Below, one piece after another: positions 26,609-38,900 of a stretch of DNA of 64,000 bases. Both the position numbers and the translations under genes were made by a program. The notes below the pieces were generated by a model. It made no database searches and was not told the DNA's origin. It saw nothing but the letters and a program-made list of their open reading frames with translations. This stretch comes from Pseudorasbora parva (Eukaryota > Chordata > Actinopteri > Cypriniformes > Gobionidae), in NCBI RefSeq assembly GCF_024679245.1, contig NC_090184.1, positions 12,661,233 to 12,725,232 of the forward strand, written 5' to 3'. The first letter of the stretch is position 1. Each line of letters begins with the position of its first letter.

Positions 26609-27478
26609 TTAAAAGCTGTAGTCTATCCGACTTGGGAGAAACTTGTCCACAATTGCCGTACTCGTGCTCACCCCCGCATCTCGCACATCCCTGTTACCCC
26701 TGCACACTGCAAATGCATTTTGGCATTTATAACATCTTAGCGGAGGTGTAATATATGGTCTTACCATGTAACTTACAAATCCTAAGAACACTCTACTTGG
26801 TAGTTTCTTTTCATCAAAGTTGATCATCTCTGAAAAAGTGTCTTTTCATTGTTTCTATTGCATGTCAATCTCTTAACGTCTAACACTGCTGCTCCAGTTA
26901 AACCTGTCTTAATCTTTTCTACTGGAACTTTTGGGGAGATATAACTCCTTTAACCCATTTTTTCTTTCTTCTTCTGAGATGGAGGCAGAGCATATCACAT
27001 TTTGCCCTTGAATATTTTTTACACCTAGAGCTGTTTTTTGTTGTTTGTTATTGTAATAAAGTTCTTTGATGGAAGGAAGAAGGCGGGAACCGGCGAACGT
27101 TTAACAACTTTAATTTCAAAATAAACAAAACGAAAGTAAACCGCAGGCAGCCCCTCACTGACAAAACTCAACATAAAGTCCAGGCCTGGTCCTCTCTTGC
27201 TTCCGCTGCCTTGGCTCCTCCTTTTATGCTCCCGTCACTTGGCCGCGAGACGAGACCGGTGTGTCACGCAGCTGGTACTCATTACCACTCGTCACCGGCC
27301 TGCTCTCGCGGTCCCTCGCCCCGCTGCTTGCCTCACCACAGTTATCGTTACAAAATAACATCAGTCTCCCGGCCCTAAATGACTTGACACTTTCGATCGT
27401 TCCGATCATTTCCTTAATAGCTTTAGAAAGTGTCAATGTATTAATAGCATTACTAGATCCAGCAGCAAATTTCATCAT
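26609..27478 (-). pseudogene. LINE ORF1 (Gag-like) relic with zinc knuckle
   Basis: Read on the minus strand, the relic starts around 27478 with an ORF1-like stretch containing SKAIKEMIGTIESVKS and RAGRLMLFC. A solo LTR (27052-27340) interrupts it. It resumes at 27046 with a stretch containing QQKTALGV and later LPSRVFLGFVSYMVRPYITP followed by PPLRCYKC. That end matches the 'PPLRCxKCQ..GH...C' zinc-knuckle region of ORF1 proteins of fish non-LTR elements, although the GH and later cysteines are altered. Frameshifts and stops lie between 26830 and 27046. No reverse transcriptase was recognised next to it. The LINE clade is not certain. Confidence 0.6.
27052..27340 (-). mobile_element. solo LTR, gypsy-like, 5-bp TSD
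   Basis: A 289-bp segment with TGT..ACA ends, flanked by a perfect 5-bp duplication GTTAT (27047-27051 and 27341-27345). Its left part ('aaagttc..atggaaggaag') resembles the LTR at 795. No internal sequence remains, as expected after LTR-LTR recombination. It is inserted in the LINE ORF1 relic. Confidence 0.85.
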
Positions 27479-28000
27479 TAGGGGAGACCGGGATATGGTT
27501 GTAACACTTTTTTCTTCAGCACCTAACTTCTTTTTTTAGCTACACGTCTGAAACTTTTAGGCAAAGTACCCACACTTGTCTACTACAATTGGCAAACTGA
27601 CTTCTAAGTTCACTTCTCCACCCACAAATCATGTGAACTGTAGATTTTTATTATTAGATTTTATTTTATTTTATTATGTTTGTGACTAGTCTAACAGTCA
27701 GAGTACAATTGGGACTGTTGCTGATTGCTGGCAGCCACTGAGAGGACGTTGTTTGCCGTTCTTCACCGCTTATCTGATGTTTATGTTTGAATTGTTGCGG
27801 TTGGTTCCATAAATATCCATACGGCGGAGTCACCATCGTCATCACCGGCGGCCATCTTGTCACAGGCAAGCTTTCTGTCGGGCTCTGTGGAACCTGATGT
27901 AAGGTGAGTGATCTGTACGAACATAAATACTTTTATCTCGCTGAAATCTTGACGGATTTACAAATGGTTTGGTTTCTTAAAAACGTTATTAACATGGCTA
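27479..28000. other. no gene recognised
   Basis: Begins with 'aggggagaccggg'. At ~27850 there is a 'ggccatctt' motif resembling a YY1 site, followed by a GTGAGT donor-like site at 27905. No downstream exon could be assigned to it. Confidence 0.35.
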
Positions 28001-28246
28001 CACAGGAAAAATGGTGGAGTAGTTTTTCCGGAGTTATTAATTTTTTCCTCAAAAATAGTAGTTTTTGCTCTGTTTTGAGTGTACAGAGTAAAATGTGCCA
28101 GTAGAGTGGGAGCTAAATTACAGAGTAACAGTGACTCCTCCCCAAAAGTTTCGTTGAAGGTTGAACGTTGCGTTGTCCGACCGCCATTACAATCTGTCAC
28201 GGACATCGCTGCTGCGGGAGAAGACGCGCTTCTGCTGAATATCAAA
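28001..28246 (+). promoter_or_regulatory. left terminal region and possible non-coding first exon
   Basis: Contains 'gagtaaaat' and 'gagtta'-type subterminal motifs, then a GC-richer stretch ending at a GTAAGT donor (28247). The next usable acceptor in front of an ATG is at 30013. A 5'-UTR exon here followed by a ~1.8-kb intron is an inference. Confidence 0.35.
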
Positions 28247-28598
28247 GTAAGTAAAGTTTTAAAGTCTTAGTATTCATTTTCATAATATTCGCCTCTGTTT
28301 TGTGCTTAGATCATTTTGTCAAGTTGAATTACAGAGATAACTTTCTCATGTTAATGATGATGCGAAGTTGTTTAGGGCTCGACCGAAGTTGTGCTAGCTA
28401 ACGTTAACTTGGGAACACGAACATCACTAACTTAACGTTAATCACAAGGTAACGTTTCACCTAAATGTTTAGCTTACCAGCCTTAAGCAGCCATAACCTA
28501 GTGTTTAGCGATCACGTTTTAAGCTGGTCTCAAGATAGAATTTAGTTATCGTTAAAAACAAATAACTAACATATAGATTATTGTTACACAAACATAAA

Positions 28599-29640
28599 TT
28601 GACGCCATTGAAACTTGCTAGCTGCCTATTAAATTTCGTCCATTAAAATATTGTGACGAACGCTGAAGTCGTGCACCAGATGTATTTGACTCTGTATAGA
28701 GTTAACATAAATTAACGTTAGGATTGGTGGGGGCAATGGATGAGCATGGCCCACATGCCTTAAAATAACTGTTAGACACTCATTACAAATTAAGAACACG
28801 CTAGTGAACAAAGATAATTCTTGTTGTGTAACATTAGTGCATTAATTCCTGTTCTGTAACCCTTTATACTGTTCCGTCTAGGGCTGTGACGGTGGCATTT
28901 TTATTTATTTTTTTACCACCGCGAGAAGATCGCACCAGCGGTGGTCGGCCAAAAAACATTTTTTGTATGTAAATGCTGTTTAACATGGATATGACACGAG
29001 TGAAGCACACCGCTTTATTTACAAAATAAATAACGTTAATAGGTTAGCAATTAAATGTTACCTCGCAGCCATGGAAACAACATTCATGCCGAACGAGAGA
29101 GGTAAAGTTAGACATTGTGAGGTGGGCCATAAAGCTTTGCGTTTTGCGATCTCCATGGTCACCCGATTTTCCACGAATTTAACAATAGGCTTACTCCGTT
29201 TTATTCTAATGGACATGGAATCTCTTATTTATTTTACCAAATCTTTAGAGACTTAACGTTAACGCTAAATGAAGTAACGTTATCTCGTTCGGCATGAATG
29301 TTATGTTTCCATGGTTGCGAGGTAACATTTATTTAGTAAATAAAATGTTGTTCTTCACTCGTGTAATAGTATTAACGTTAAACAGCATTCGCATACCAAA
29401 AAAAAAAAATTGTTTGGCCGACCACCTCCGTGCTACTTAGCCACCGCGGTGGTGCAGTTGTCATGTTCACCGAGCACAGCCCTAGACTACCGCGAACCGC
29501 GCAAAATGGCCCCCAGCAATCCTAAAGTTAACTCTATATAGAGTCAAATACATGTGGTGTACGACTTCAGCGTTCGTCACAGTAGTTTAATGGACGAAAT
29601 TAATAGGCAGCTAGCAAGTTTCAATGGTGTCAAAGCTGCC
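28599..29640. repeat. ~1-kb intronic hairpin (fold-back element)
   Basis: The outer arms 28599-28720 and 29505-29640 and the inner arms ~28885-29110 and 29275-29485 are imperfect inverted repeats. The inner part has hAT-like ends AGGGCTGTGACGG and GAGCACAGCCCT. No clean 8-bp duplication was found. It lies upstream of the first coding exon of the gene at 30015. Confidence 0.75.
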
Positions 29641-30014
29641 ACCGTCACACGTTATTTATGTTCTGCGCAGGAACAAACGAGTAACGCATTATTAACATTC
29701 TAGTAAATTAGCATTACATTAACATGAAAAAATAATGTATAATAAGGCAATAGTAACCCACTAGTAATGGCTTGAGTATAACCAAATACTAAACAAGGCA
29801 TCACTAATTATTTGGCTCAGTATTCTTAATTTAAAAACATGATTACTCCTTAGTAATTACTGAACTTATTGTTAGAATTTGAGATTTCTGTAAAGGTTTG
29901 AATAATAATTCCATTCGATGGAGTAATACGTGAGTGTTATCACCTTAATAATAATAATAGATTTAATTTATAATGCACTTGTATGTTTAACTTTGTCTTT
30001 TTGGTTCCTTTAGG

Positions 30015-33000
30015 ATGCAAACCAACAACGTTGTCAGAGTGAAGTTCAAAGATAGAAAGAAATATATTTTTTCTCCAACAGCTTTTACATTTCAGTCGTT
30101 TTTGGAATGTGGTAAGAGATAACAAACTTTAATATTGTTAATATCATTGATACTTTTTCCTCTGAATTTTTCTTTTAATAGTAATATAATACGTGTATTA
30201 TTGTACATTTAACTGTTTTAGTTCCTTTGGCATTGCTGGCCTTTGTTAATTTGCCAATGGTTTGTCTTCCTTCAGTTTCCAAGAAATTTGATCTTCCTAC
30301 AATGGATGTTAAAGTCTTTGATGAATCTAATACAGAAGTTGATGAGGAAGCATTCGAATATCTGCTGACACGACCAGACCTTGGTGTCCTTGAAATTGTG
30401 ATCCCAGGCACAGCAAGTCTTAATGGTAAATTGTTTGACATGCTTGTCAAGTATTGTTTATTCTCAGCAATGTTCACCAATTTGCATAGGCTAATGTGTC
30501 TATTGGACTAATTCTCAATAGCTGTGTACCATGCTATCAAAGTAGCTTGAACAGATAATAAGACCATTCATATGATTTATATTTAAGAGTCTTTAAGCTC
30601 AAGCTCATACTTAGGCGATACTGAGGCCACATCCGAGTCTGATGACACATCAATGTTGATTAGAAGTCCTCTTGAAAAAAATCAAACTGAGGAACGTCGC
30701 CTTGCCCAAGTAAGGATTACCAGTCTTGCCTCTGAATTACATCTATACAGAATGACTTAAATAGTAAAGATATTTGAAGCTATATATATACTTGTCAGTG
30801 TTTAATTTCTAATTTCTGCTAAATATTACATAATTTCTCCCCTCCAGTTGATTGAAGATATCCTAAAGAGCAGCCCTGGAGGCGAGAAGGTCATAAACGA
30901 ATACGCTCGCACTAAAAGTCTGTCAGATTGCAAAAGACGTGACATGGTGAAAATCTTAGTAGCCCATTTGACAAGTGAACATGGGTAGGTTGTTAATACA
31001 GTAGTTTGTAAATGATATTTAGGATGTTATGGGTTGTAATTAGTTTGTGTGTGTAGAACAAGCCCTTCCCGACGTTTGAAGGAAGAATATGCAAAGGGAA
31101 TCATCTCCCTATTCCCATACTTGGCTGACCCCAGAAGCAAGCTTGGTTATGTAAGTAGCTGTTCTCTCAAGTGTTTTGTAAAGATTATCTGCATTATAAT
31201 TGATGTGGCATTATTTCCTTAGTCTTATAATGTATAAGTACCAGGTCTATGTATTGTTCTGGTCTTAGGAGCATTATTACAATGCAGAAGATGGAAGTGG
31301 ATATTTGTCGTGGAGAATAAAAACTCTGCAGAAAGAAGCATCAGAGGGACGGATGAAACGCCCACGGCAACCACAAACAGGTGCAATATTTGATGTTTAG
31401 TTAGTGATTTTTTTTTAGCTTGGCTGCAAGGCTTGATTAACCTTTTTTTTATTATTAACATAAAACTTGCTTATTTTACTCATCTTAGCATTTGTGACTT
31501 TTTTTGAAGTATTTTTTGTTCCAAATTGTGAATGAGGTCAACATAGTGTTACATAGCATCTCTACAAAATATAATCACTGTTCTTTTTAAATGCAAACTT
31601 AAATGTCACTCTGAGATATATGCATGTTTTCCATGTTGTTTCATAGTTTTGGTATGAATGTGTTGAGCTTTGGAAAGAAAGGGAACTACAAATGTGGTTT
31701 TCATATTGTCTTAAACACTTTCAGGTGGACCAACTGCTGACAGGGATCCCTACAAAGAAGATAGCTGGTTGAACGATGAACGTCAATGTCAAGAAGCAAT
31801 TGCCCTGATGAAGCATACAGCTGATGAGGCAGTGGTAAAGGAAAAGATGAGGTTAACACTTGCCTATCGCCAGAAGATGCTGCATGACCCTAAAGAATCA
31901 TCGGATATTCTATCTATTTTCCCGCGATTCCTGGATAGACCAGGCTTGGTATGTGAGACTTTAATTCTTTAAACATGAAAACATACAATATGAAATCAAG
32001 TGCTATTGGTTCCTACTGGGGTACCTACTTTAATTATCTTTTGCATTTTGTACAGATTGATCAAGATTTTGGACTTTTATTTGGTGATGCGACCTCTGCA
32101 AAGTTGTTGGAGAAGTGGTCAACCAACATGAAACCAAAGGTTATTGCACAGTGTCGTGGCCTCACACAGACTAGTGAGCTCCAATACCTCACCCAAAATG
32201 CTGAAGCCAGTGAAGTTGAAGAAGGTAACTACATTGTGCTATTCCTTTAATTATTTAAGAGGAAGTTTATTCAGATCTATAGTTTCAATTGTGGTCACAA
32301 CTTTACCCATTAGACATGCTTCATGATTCATATGCAACACAGACTTGCAAATGTGTAAACTGTCAGAATAAGATATTTTTTCCCCCTGTCTCTTCAGGTT
32401 GGGACAGCGACATGTCTTCTGTTCTGATGCTGGTTCACCTTTTGCCACCCTCAAGTCAAGGCCGCAAAAGACCGGGAAAGATCTCAGCTAGACAAGCATG
32501 TGATTGTCTTGTGAAATTCATCAAGGTGATGCTACTGATGGAGCAGATTAAATGACACCAGTTCATAATGTTGTTATTTTATGACCTTGAACTTAGTTAT
32601 TTCTTAGACATGTACTTATAGATCCATATCTTCCAAATTGTTGTTCTTGTGCTATTATTTTCTACGTAGGAACAATCTGTTGGAAGTATGTAATAGAGAA
32701 ACTTTGGTGGAAGACATCACTGTATCTGTATTCATCAACTGTTAAGTCACATTGGCACTAATGTGTTTTTACTCTTTCACAGACTGGTACTAGTATCCAG
32801 GGGCACTTGGACAGCATTGGAGAGAGTCTTCAGCCGTATCTACTTGTTGTTGGGCCAAAGAGAAGTAGGGTCCAGTCTTGTTTTATTGTAATTGACCAAC
32901 ATGCTGTACCCTGTAAGGCCTCTAATTCACTGGCCTGTGTTGATGAGCTTTTCAAAGCTCACTTTGTCTTTGGCACCTCATACTGCCAGGAACTGACCAA

Positions 33001-33100
33001 TGTGTATAGCTTTCTACAAACCACTGTCTACGACATAGATGTCGAAACCACCAAGGTGAATCCTAGAGTTTCTGAGTTAAGAGCTAGAATGCTCCAGTGA
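30015..33100 (+). CDS. transposon-borne accessory protein, 10 coding exons, intact
   Basis: Exons by GT/AG sites and frame: 30015-30111, 30276-30425, 30588-30709, 30848-30984, 31057-31150, 31269-31380, 31725-31948, 32056-32224, 32398-32525, 32783-33100. They sum to 1551 bases (516 residues plus stop) with no internal stop. The start follows an AG acceptor at 30013. The first ~75 residues (VRVKFKD..., then KVFDESNTEVDEEAFEYLL) resemble a small beta-grasp domain of CIDE-N or PB1 type; that is an inference. The rest is charged and mostly helical-looking, with basic patches such as RMKRPRQPQ and GRKRPGK. I recall similar fish proteins only as uncharacterised. No catalytic motif was seen. Its position directly before the transposase suggests an accessory role such as DNA binding, as TnpA serves in plant En/Spm. 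An intact frame beside a broken transposase is notable. An alternative acceptor at 30220 would add 18 residues. Confidence 0.7.
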
Positions 33101-33104
33101 GCAG

Positions 33105-34897
33105 ATGATTTGTTTCATTTGTAAAAGGGGGCATGATAGTGCCAATGCCCTTATAAGGCACTTTAAGTTAGTTCATGGCCTTTGTCCAGGAAAAGGTCTA
33201 AAGTTAAAATGTGCACAAAGAGGATGCTCACATGTTTACCATAGTTTTTCTGGATTACGAAAACATCTCAGTAAGTGTTGTGCAATTGCCAGCTCACGCG
33301 CCGATTATAGTGAAAGCTCATCCACTGCTAATTCCATTTCATTAGGGGATGTTGGTGTTTTATCCAACCAAAATTCACCATGTGAGTCTGTACTCCTAAA
33401 AACAAATATAGTAAACAGTTGTGCAACAGTAGTAGCTGAACTTAAAGTCGCTGGTGTCGCAGAAACAACTATTAACTATCTTGTCAATTCTCTCGAAGAA
33501 GTTATTGGAGACATTCATAGTCAAACTCAAGAATCTGTGAAAAACAGCCTTTCTTTAGAGGAGCCTCTAAAAAGTGTTGTTGAGTCTCAAATTGATCAGT
33601 GTTTTGAAAAAATGCAAAATCCTTTTGTGACATTAAACAGTGAGAGCAAGAGAATGCAGTACTTTTCAGACAAATGGGGAAAAATAGATCCTGTTGAATA
33701 TGTTCTTGGAACAAGATTCGCTACACGGCGTAACAGAACCACTGGAACGTTTGCTCAAACCATTGTCAAGGATAAGTTTGCATATATACCAATTCTTGAG
33801 ACATTACAGTCCATTTATAAGCACCCTAACATTAAAGATATGATGATGAGAGACTCTCAACAAAAAACAAATTTTCTTTATGACATACACGATGGAGAAT
33901 TCTTTAACAATCATGCTCTCTTCTCAAAACAAAAACATGCAGTTCAGATCCAGCTATTTTTTGATGAATTTGAATGCTCAAACCCCCTTGGATCAAAACG
34001 AGGAATCCATAAATTAGGAGCTATCTATTTTACCTTAAGAAATATTTCCCCTAAATATAACTCGAGTTTACTAAACATACATTTAGTCTCTTTATTTCAT
34101 GCCCAAGATATCAAAACTTATGGTTTTGATAAAATTCTAGAGCCTCTTGTCAAGGATATCTCAACACTTGAAACCAGCGGAATTCAGATTCCTTTATTTG
34201 ATCACACAGTTTATGGAACCATTGTCCAAGTTACTGGTGACAACCTTGGTGTCCATTCTTTATTTGGTTTTGTAGAATCGTTTAGTGCTAGGTACTGTTG
34301 TCGCTTTTGCCTACTAGAGAAAGAAGACTTTCAGACAGAGTTCACTGAAGATAGTCCAAAGATGTCAGTGCGAACTAAAGAACTTCATGCTGAATACTGC
34401 CAGAGAATGCAGAGTAACCCCAGTCTACCTTATGTAATGGGTGTAAAAAAAGTCATGCCTTTTAAATTCTTTGCAATATTTCCACACCACCTCAAATTTT
34501 TCTGTTGATATCATGCATGATATTTTAGAGGGGGTTGCTCAATATGAGATGAAATTACTCATTCAACACTTGATTGAAAATTACACCACATCAGCAGAGG
34601 TACACAGAAGAATCCAGAGTTTCAACTATGGCTTTATGGAACAAAACAACAAACCTCCTGGTGTAGCATTAAGAGATGGTTCCAATGACTTGGGCTTAAA
34701 TGCCACTCAGAGCTGGTGTTTACTGCGTTATCTACCCATTATGTTTGGAGATCTTGTGTGTCCTAATGATCAGCACTGGTATTTGTTCATTTTATTGCTT
34801 CAGATAGTCAATATAGTGTTTTCTTCAGTTATATCCACTGGGATCACCATTTATTTGAAACACCTGATTGCAGAGCACCACAGTTTGTTTAAGCATT
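33105..34897 (+). pseudogene. TNP2-like CACTA transposase, N-terminal and core part
   Basis: Starts 4 bases after the preceding stop, with its ATG immediately behind a CAG. Residues 3-24 form a C2H2 finger (C3, C6, H19, H24) and 36-58 a C2HC-type one (C36, C41, H54, C58). The core has FFDEFECSNPLGSKRG (D287), VTGDNLG (D379) and RYCCRFC (399-402). After a frameshift near 34446-34462 it continues in a second frame with SVDIMHDILEGV. This order resembles plant TNP2 transposases (DGFNPFG..., ...YYACPTC, ...DVMHIEKNV). A 6.4-kb insertion interrupts the frame at 34897/34898. Two lesions make this copy non-functional for transposition. The identification rests on motif order rather than overall identity. 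Confidence 0.7.
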
Positions 34898-35010
34898 TCA
34901 CGAGTTTGTGTGCCCATATAATCTTAGTGAAAGTGGTAAACAGATTTGGCTTGCTGTCTGCTATAGAGGGGCTCGGAGAGGATATTCTACCCGAGCTCCG
35001 ATTGCCCCCC

Positions 35011-35175
35011 TATAACAGGCAAATTGAATGAATAAAATAATGAATGAATGAGTCATTTATATTGCGCTTTCATATGTACTACTGTACACCCAAAGCGCTT
35101 TACACTCATGTCAGGGATCTCTCCTCAACCACCACCAATGTGGTGTACAAAAGGAGGAGCAGGGGAGGAGGAGGG
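35011..35175 (-). repeat. LINE/SINE tail fragment between A1 and B1
   Basis: Contains, inverted, a tail with GTAAAGCGCTTTGGGTGTAC and a 'gaatgaat' run, typical of fish LINE/SINE 3' ends. Without it, A1 and B1 would be almost contiguous. Confidence 0.5.
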
Positions 35176-35589
35176 ATGCTTCAGGAACCAAAAAGGGGAA
35201 GAGGTAAGCTGCTGGTTTTATACCTTGGTATTAATTGAAAGATTAGATGGGCGTACTCCTCCCGAAATTACGTTTATTAACTTCACTTCACGAGTTTGTG
35301 TGCCCATATAATCTTAGTGAAAGTGGTAAACAGATTTGGCTTGCTGTCTGCTATAGAGGGGCTCGGAGAGGATATTCTACCCGAGCTCCGATTGCCCCCC
35401 AAAAACATAATGCAGAAATAGACAGCAAGCAAGAATCATGGAAATTTGAACAGCTCATGATTACGGGAGGAGTCTGCATAATTATTCCCGAAGACCCCCC
35501 AAAATTGTTAAATAGACTGAATGGAAGATGGCACTGTAGCAGTACTGAGGTAGGTAACTGCTGTGGCAGTTTATGAAATAGGTGAGGGG

Positions 35590-38500
35590 TTGCAGCAGCA
35601 TCAAGCGGAGCACTGCAGCAACTTTCTCCAATTGGCGAGGCACTGCAGCAGCATCAAGCAAAGCACTGCAGCAACTTTCTCGAATTGACAGGGCATTGCA
35701 GCAGCATCAAGCCAAGCGCTGCAGCAACATTCTCTAATTGACGGGGCACTGCAGCAGCATCAAGCAAAGCGCTGCAGCAACATTCTCAAATTGGCGGGGC
35801 ACTGCAGCAGCAGTCTCAAAAATGGTGGGGCACTGCAGCAGCTTTCCCAAATTGGCAGGGCACTGCAGCGGCAGTCTCAAAATGGCGGGGCACTGCAGCA
35901 GCATCGAGCAAAGCACTGTGACAGCATTCTCAAACTGGCGGGGCACTGCAGCTGCATTCTCAAAATGGCGGGGCACTGCAGCAGCATCGAGCAAAGCACT
36001 GTGACAGCATTCTCAAACTGGCGGGGCACTGCAGCAGCTTCAAGCAAAGCACTGCAGCAGCATCGAGCAAAGCACTGTGACAGCATTCTCAAACTGGCGG
36101 GGCACTGCAGCAGCTTCAAGCAAAGCACTGCAGCAGCATTCTCAAACTGGCGGGGAACTGCAGCAGCCTCCAGCATTCTCAAATTGGTGGGGCACTGCAG
36201 CAGCTTCAAGCAAAGCACTGCAGCAGCATTCTCAAACTGGCGGGGAACTGCAGCAGCCTCCAGCATTCTTAAATTGGCGGGGTACTGGGGCGGCAGTCTC
36301 AAAATGGTGTGGCACTGCAGCGGCAGTCTCAAAATGTCGGTGCAATGCAGCAGCATTGAGCAAAACACTGCAGCGGCAGTCTCAAGATGGCAGGGCACTG
36401 CAGCGGCAGTCTCAAGATGGCAGGGCACTGCAGCAGCAGTCTCAAGATGGCAGGGCACTGCAGCGGCAGTCTCAAGATGGCAGGGCACTGCAGCGGCAGT
36501 CTCAAGATGGCGGGGCACTGCAGCGGCAGTCTCAAGATGGCAGGGCACTGCAGCGGCAGTCTCAAGATGGCGGGGCACTGCAGCGGCAGTCTCGAATTGG
36601 CGGGGCACTGCAGCGGCAGTCTCGAATTGGCGGGGCACTGCAGCGGCAGTCTCGAATTGGCGGGGCACTGCAGCGGCAGTCTCGAATTGGCGGGGCACTG
36701 CAGCGGCAGTCTCAAATTGGCGGGGCACTGCAGCGGCAGTCTCAAATTGGCGGGGCACTGCAGCGGCAGTCTCAAAATGGCATGGCACTGCTGCGGCAGT
36801 CTCAAATTGGCAGGGCACTGTAGCAGCGGTCTCAAATTAGCGGAGCACTGCAGCAGCAGTATCAAGCAAAGCATGGCAATGGCAGTCACAAATAACGAAG
36901 CACTGCAGTGGCAGTATCAAATTGAGAAGCACTACAACGGCTGCATCAAATTGGAGGAGCACTACAGTGGCAATATTAAATTGTGGAGCACTGGGCACTG
37001 CAGCGGCAGTATCAAGCAAAGGATTGCAGCGGAAGTCACGAATTAGCGAAGTACTGCAGTAGCAGCATCAAATAGGAGAAGCACTGCAGCATAAAATTGG
37101 CGCAGCACTGCAGTGGCAGAATCAAATTGCGGAGCACTGCGGCATCGAACTGCGAAGCACTGCAGCGGCTGCATCAAATGGTGGAGCACTGCAGTGGCAG
37201 TATCAAATTGTGGAGCACTGGAGGGGCAGCATCAAAAATGGAGGAGCAGTGCAGCGGCAGCATAAAATTGGAGGAGCATTGCAGCGGTGGTATCGAATTG
37301 CGGCTCACTGCAGCATCGAAAAGGAGGAGCACTGCAGTGGCAGCTCAAATAGGAGTAGCACAGCAGAGGCAGCATTAAATAGGAGGAACACTGCAGCGGC
37401 AGTATTAAATAGAAGGTGCACTGCAGTGGCAGTATTAAATAGGAGGTGCACTGCAGTGGCAGCATTAAACTGGAGGAGAACTGCAGCATCAAATTGGTGG
37501 AGCACTGCAGCAGCGTCAAATTGCGGAACATCGCAGCAGCAGCATTAAAAGGAGGAGCCCTGGAGTGGCAGCATGAAACTGGAGGAGCACTGTAGCGGCA
37601 GCATCAAATAGAAGGAGCACTGCAGCGGCAGTGTCAAAAAGGAGGAGCACTGTAGCATCAAAATAGGAGGAACACTACAGCGGCAGCATCAAATAGGAGG
37701 AGAACTGCAGTGGCAGAAACAAATAGCAGGAAAACTGCAGCATCAATATAAGAGGAGAACTGCATTGCAGTGTAAAAGTGGCGGAGCACTGCAGCGGCAG
37801 TATCAAAATGGCGGAGCACTTTAGCATCAAAATAGGAGGAACACTGCAGCGGCAGCATAAAATAGGAGGAGAACTGAAGTGGCAGAATCAAATAGGAGGA
37901 AAACTGCAGCATCAAATAGGAGGAGAACTGTAGTGGCAGTATTAAACTGGAGGAGCACTGCAGCAGCAGCATTTAAAGGGGGGAGCCCTGCAAGTGGCAG
38001 CATTAAACTGGAAGAGCACTATAGCGGCAGCATCAAATAAGAGGAGCACTGCAGCGGCAGTGTCAAAGTGGCGGAGCACTGTAGCATCAAAATAGGAGGA
38101 GCACTGCAGCGGCTGCATCAAACTGGAGGAGCAACGCAGCGGCAGCATCAAATAGGAGGAGCACTGCAGCAGCGGCAAAATGACAGATCACTGCAGTGGC
38201 AGCATTAAATAGTAGGGGCACTGCAGTGGCAGCATCAAAGTGGAGGAGCACTGCAGTGGCAGCATCAAAATTACGGAGCACTGCAGTGGCAGGATAAAAT
38301 AGTAGGAGCACTGCAGTGGCAGCATTAAATAGTAAGGGCACTGCAGTGGCAGCATTAAACTGGAGGAGCACTGTAGCATCAAAATAGGAGGAGCACTGCA
38401 GAGGCAGCATCAAATAGGAGGAGAACTGCAGTGGCAGTATCAAATAGGAGGAGCACTGCAGCAGCAGCATTAAACTGGAGGAGCAATGCAGCGGCAGCAT

Positions 38501-38900
38501 CAAATAGGAGGAGCACTGCAGCGGCAGCGGCAAAATTGACGGATCACTGCAGTGGCAGCATTAAATAGTAGGCGCACTGGAGTGGCAGCATCAAACTGGA
38601 GGAGCACTGCAGTGGCAGCATCAAATAAGAGGAGCACTGCAGAGGCAGCATTAAATAGTAGGAGCACTGCAGTGGCAGCATCAAAATGACGGAGCACTGC
38701 AGTGGCAGCATTAAATAATAATAATGGGCACTGCAGTGGCAGCATTAAACTGGAGGAGCACTGTAGTGGCAAGCGAAGCCCTGGAGCATCAAGCAGGGAC
38801 TGTGGCATTAAGTGAAGGACTACAATGGTGATATCTAGTAAATCCAAATACTGCAGCAGCAGTATCAAATTGGCAGAGCACTGCAGCGTCAAGCGAAGAT
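35590..38900. repeat. 3.3-kb minisatellite, ~30-bp unit
   Basis: Units centre on GCACTGCAG followed by CGGCAG or CAGCAG and a 'tcaaa' segment. 36360-36830 is a clean 30-bp ladder. The left part (35590-36360) has longer, mixed units, and the right part (36840-38900) has diverged 'aggagcactgcagtggcag' units. Every unit carries a PstI palindrome CTGCAG. Because 30 is divisible by 3 and the unit lacks stops in several frames, long open frames appear on both strands. These look like artefacts rather than proteins. Confidence 0.95.

Noticed and set aside
28880..29486. hAT MITE with 8-bp duplication in the intronic hairpin
   Set aside because: The inverted ends are clear, but the flanks do not show a matching 8-bp duplication.
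32000..32326. Longer single-exon readings of the accessory gene
   Set aside because: The open frames run into introns; GT/AG boundaries restore one continuous 516-residue frame.
35791..37046. Long open frames of 219-349 residues on the plus strand and up to 313 on the minus strand
   Set aside because: They are produced by the 30-bp, stop-free minisatellite unit and occur in several frames on both strands.
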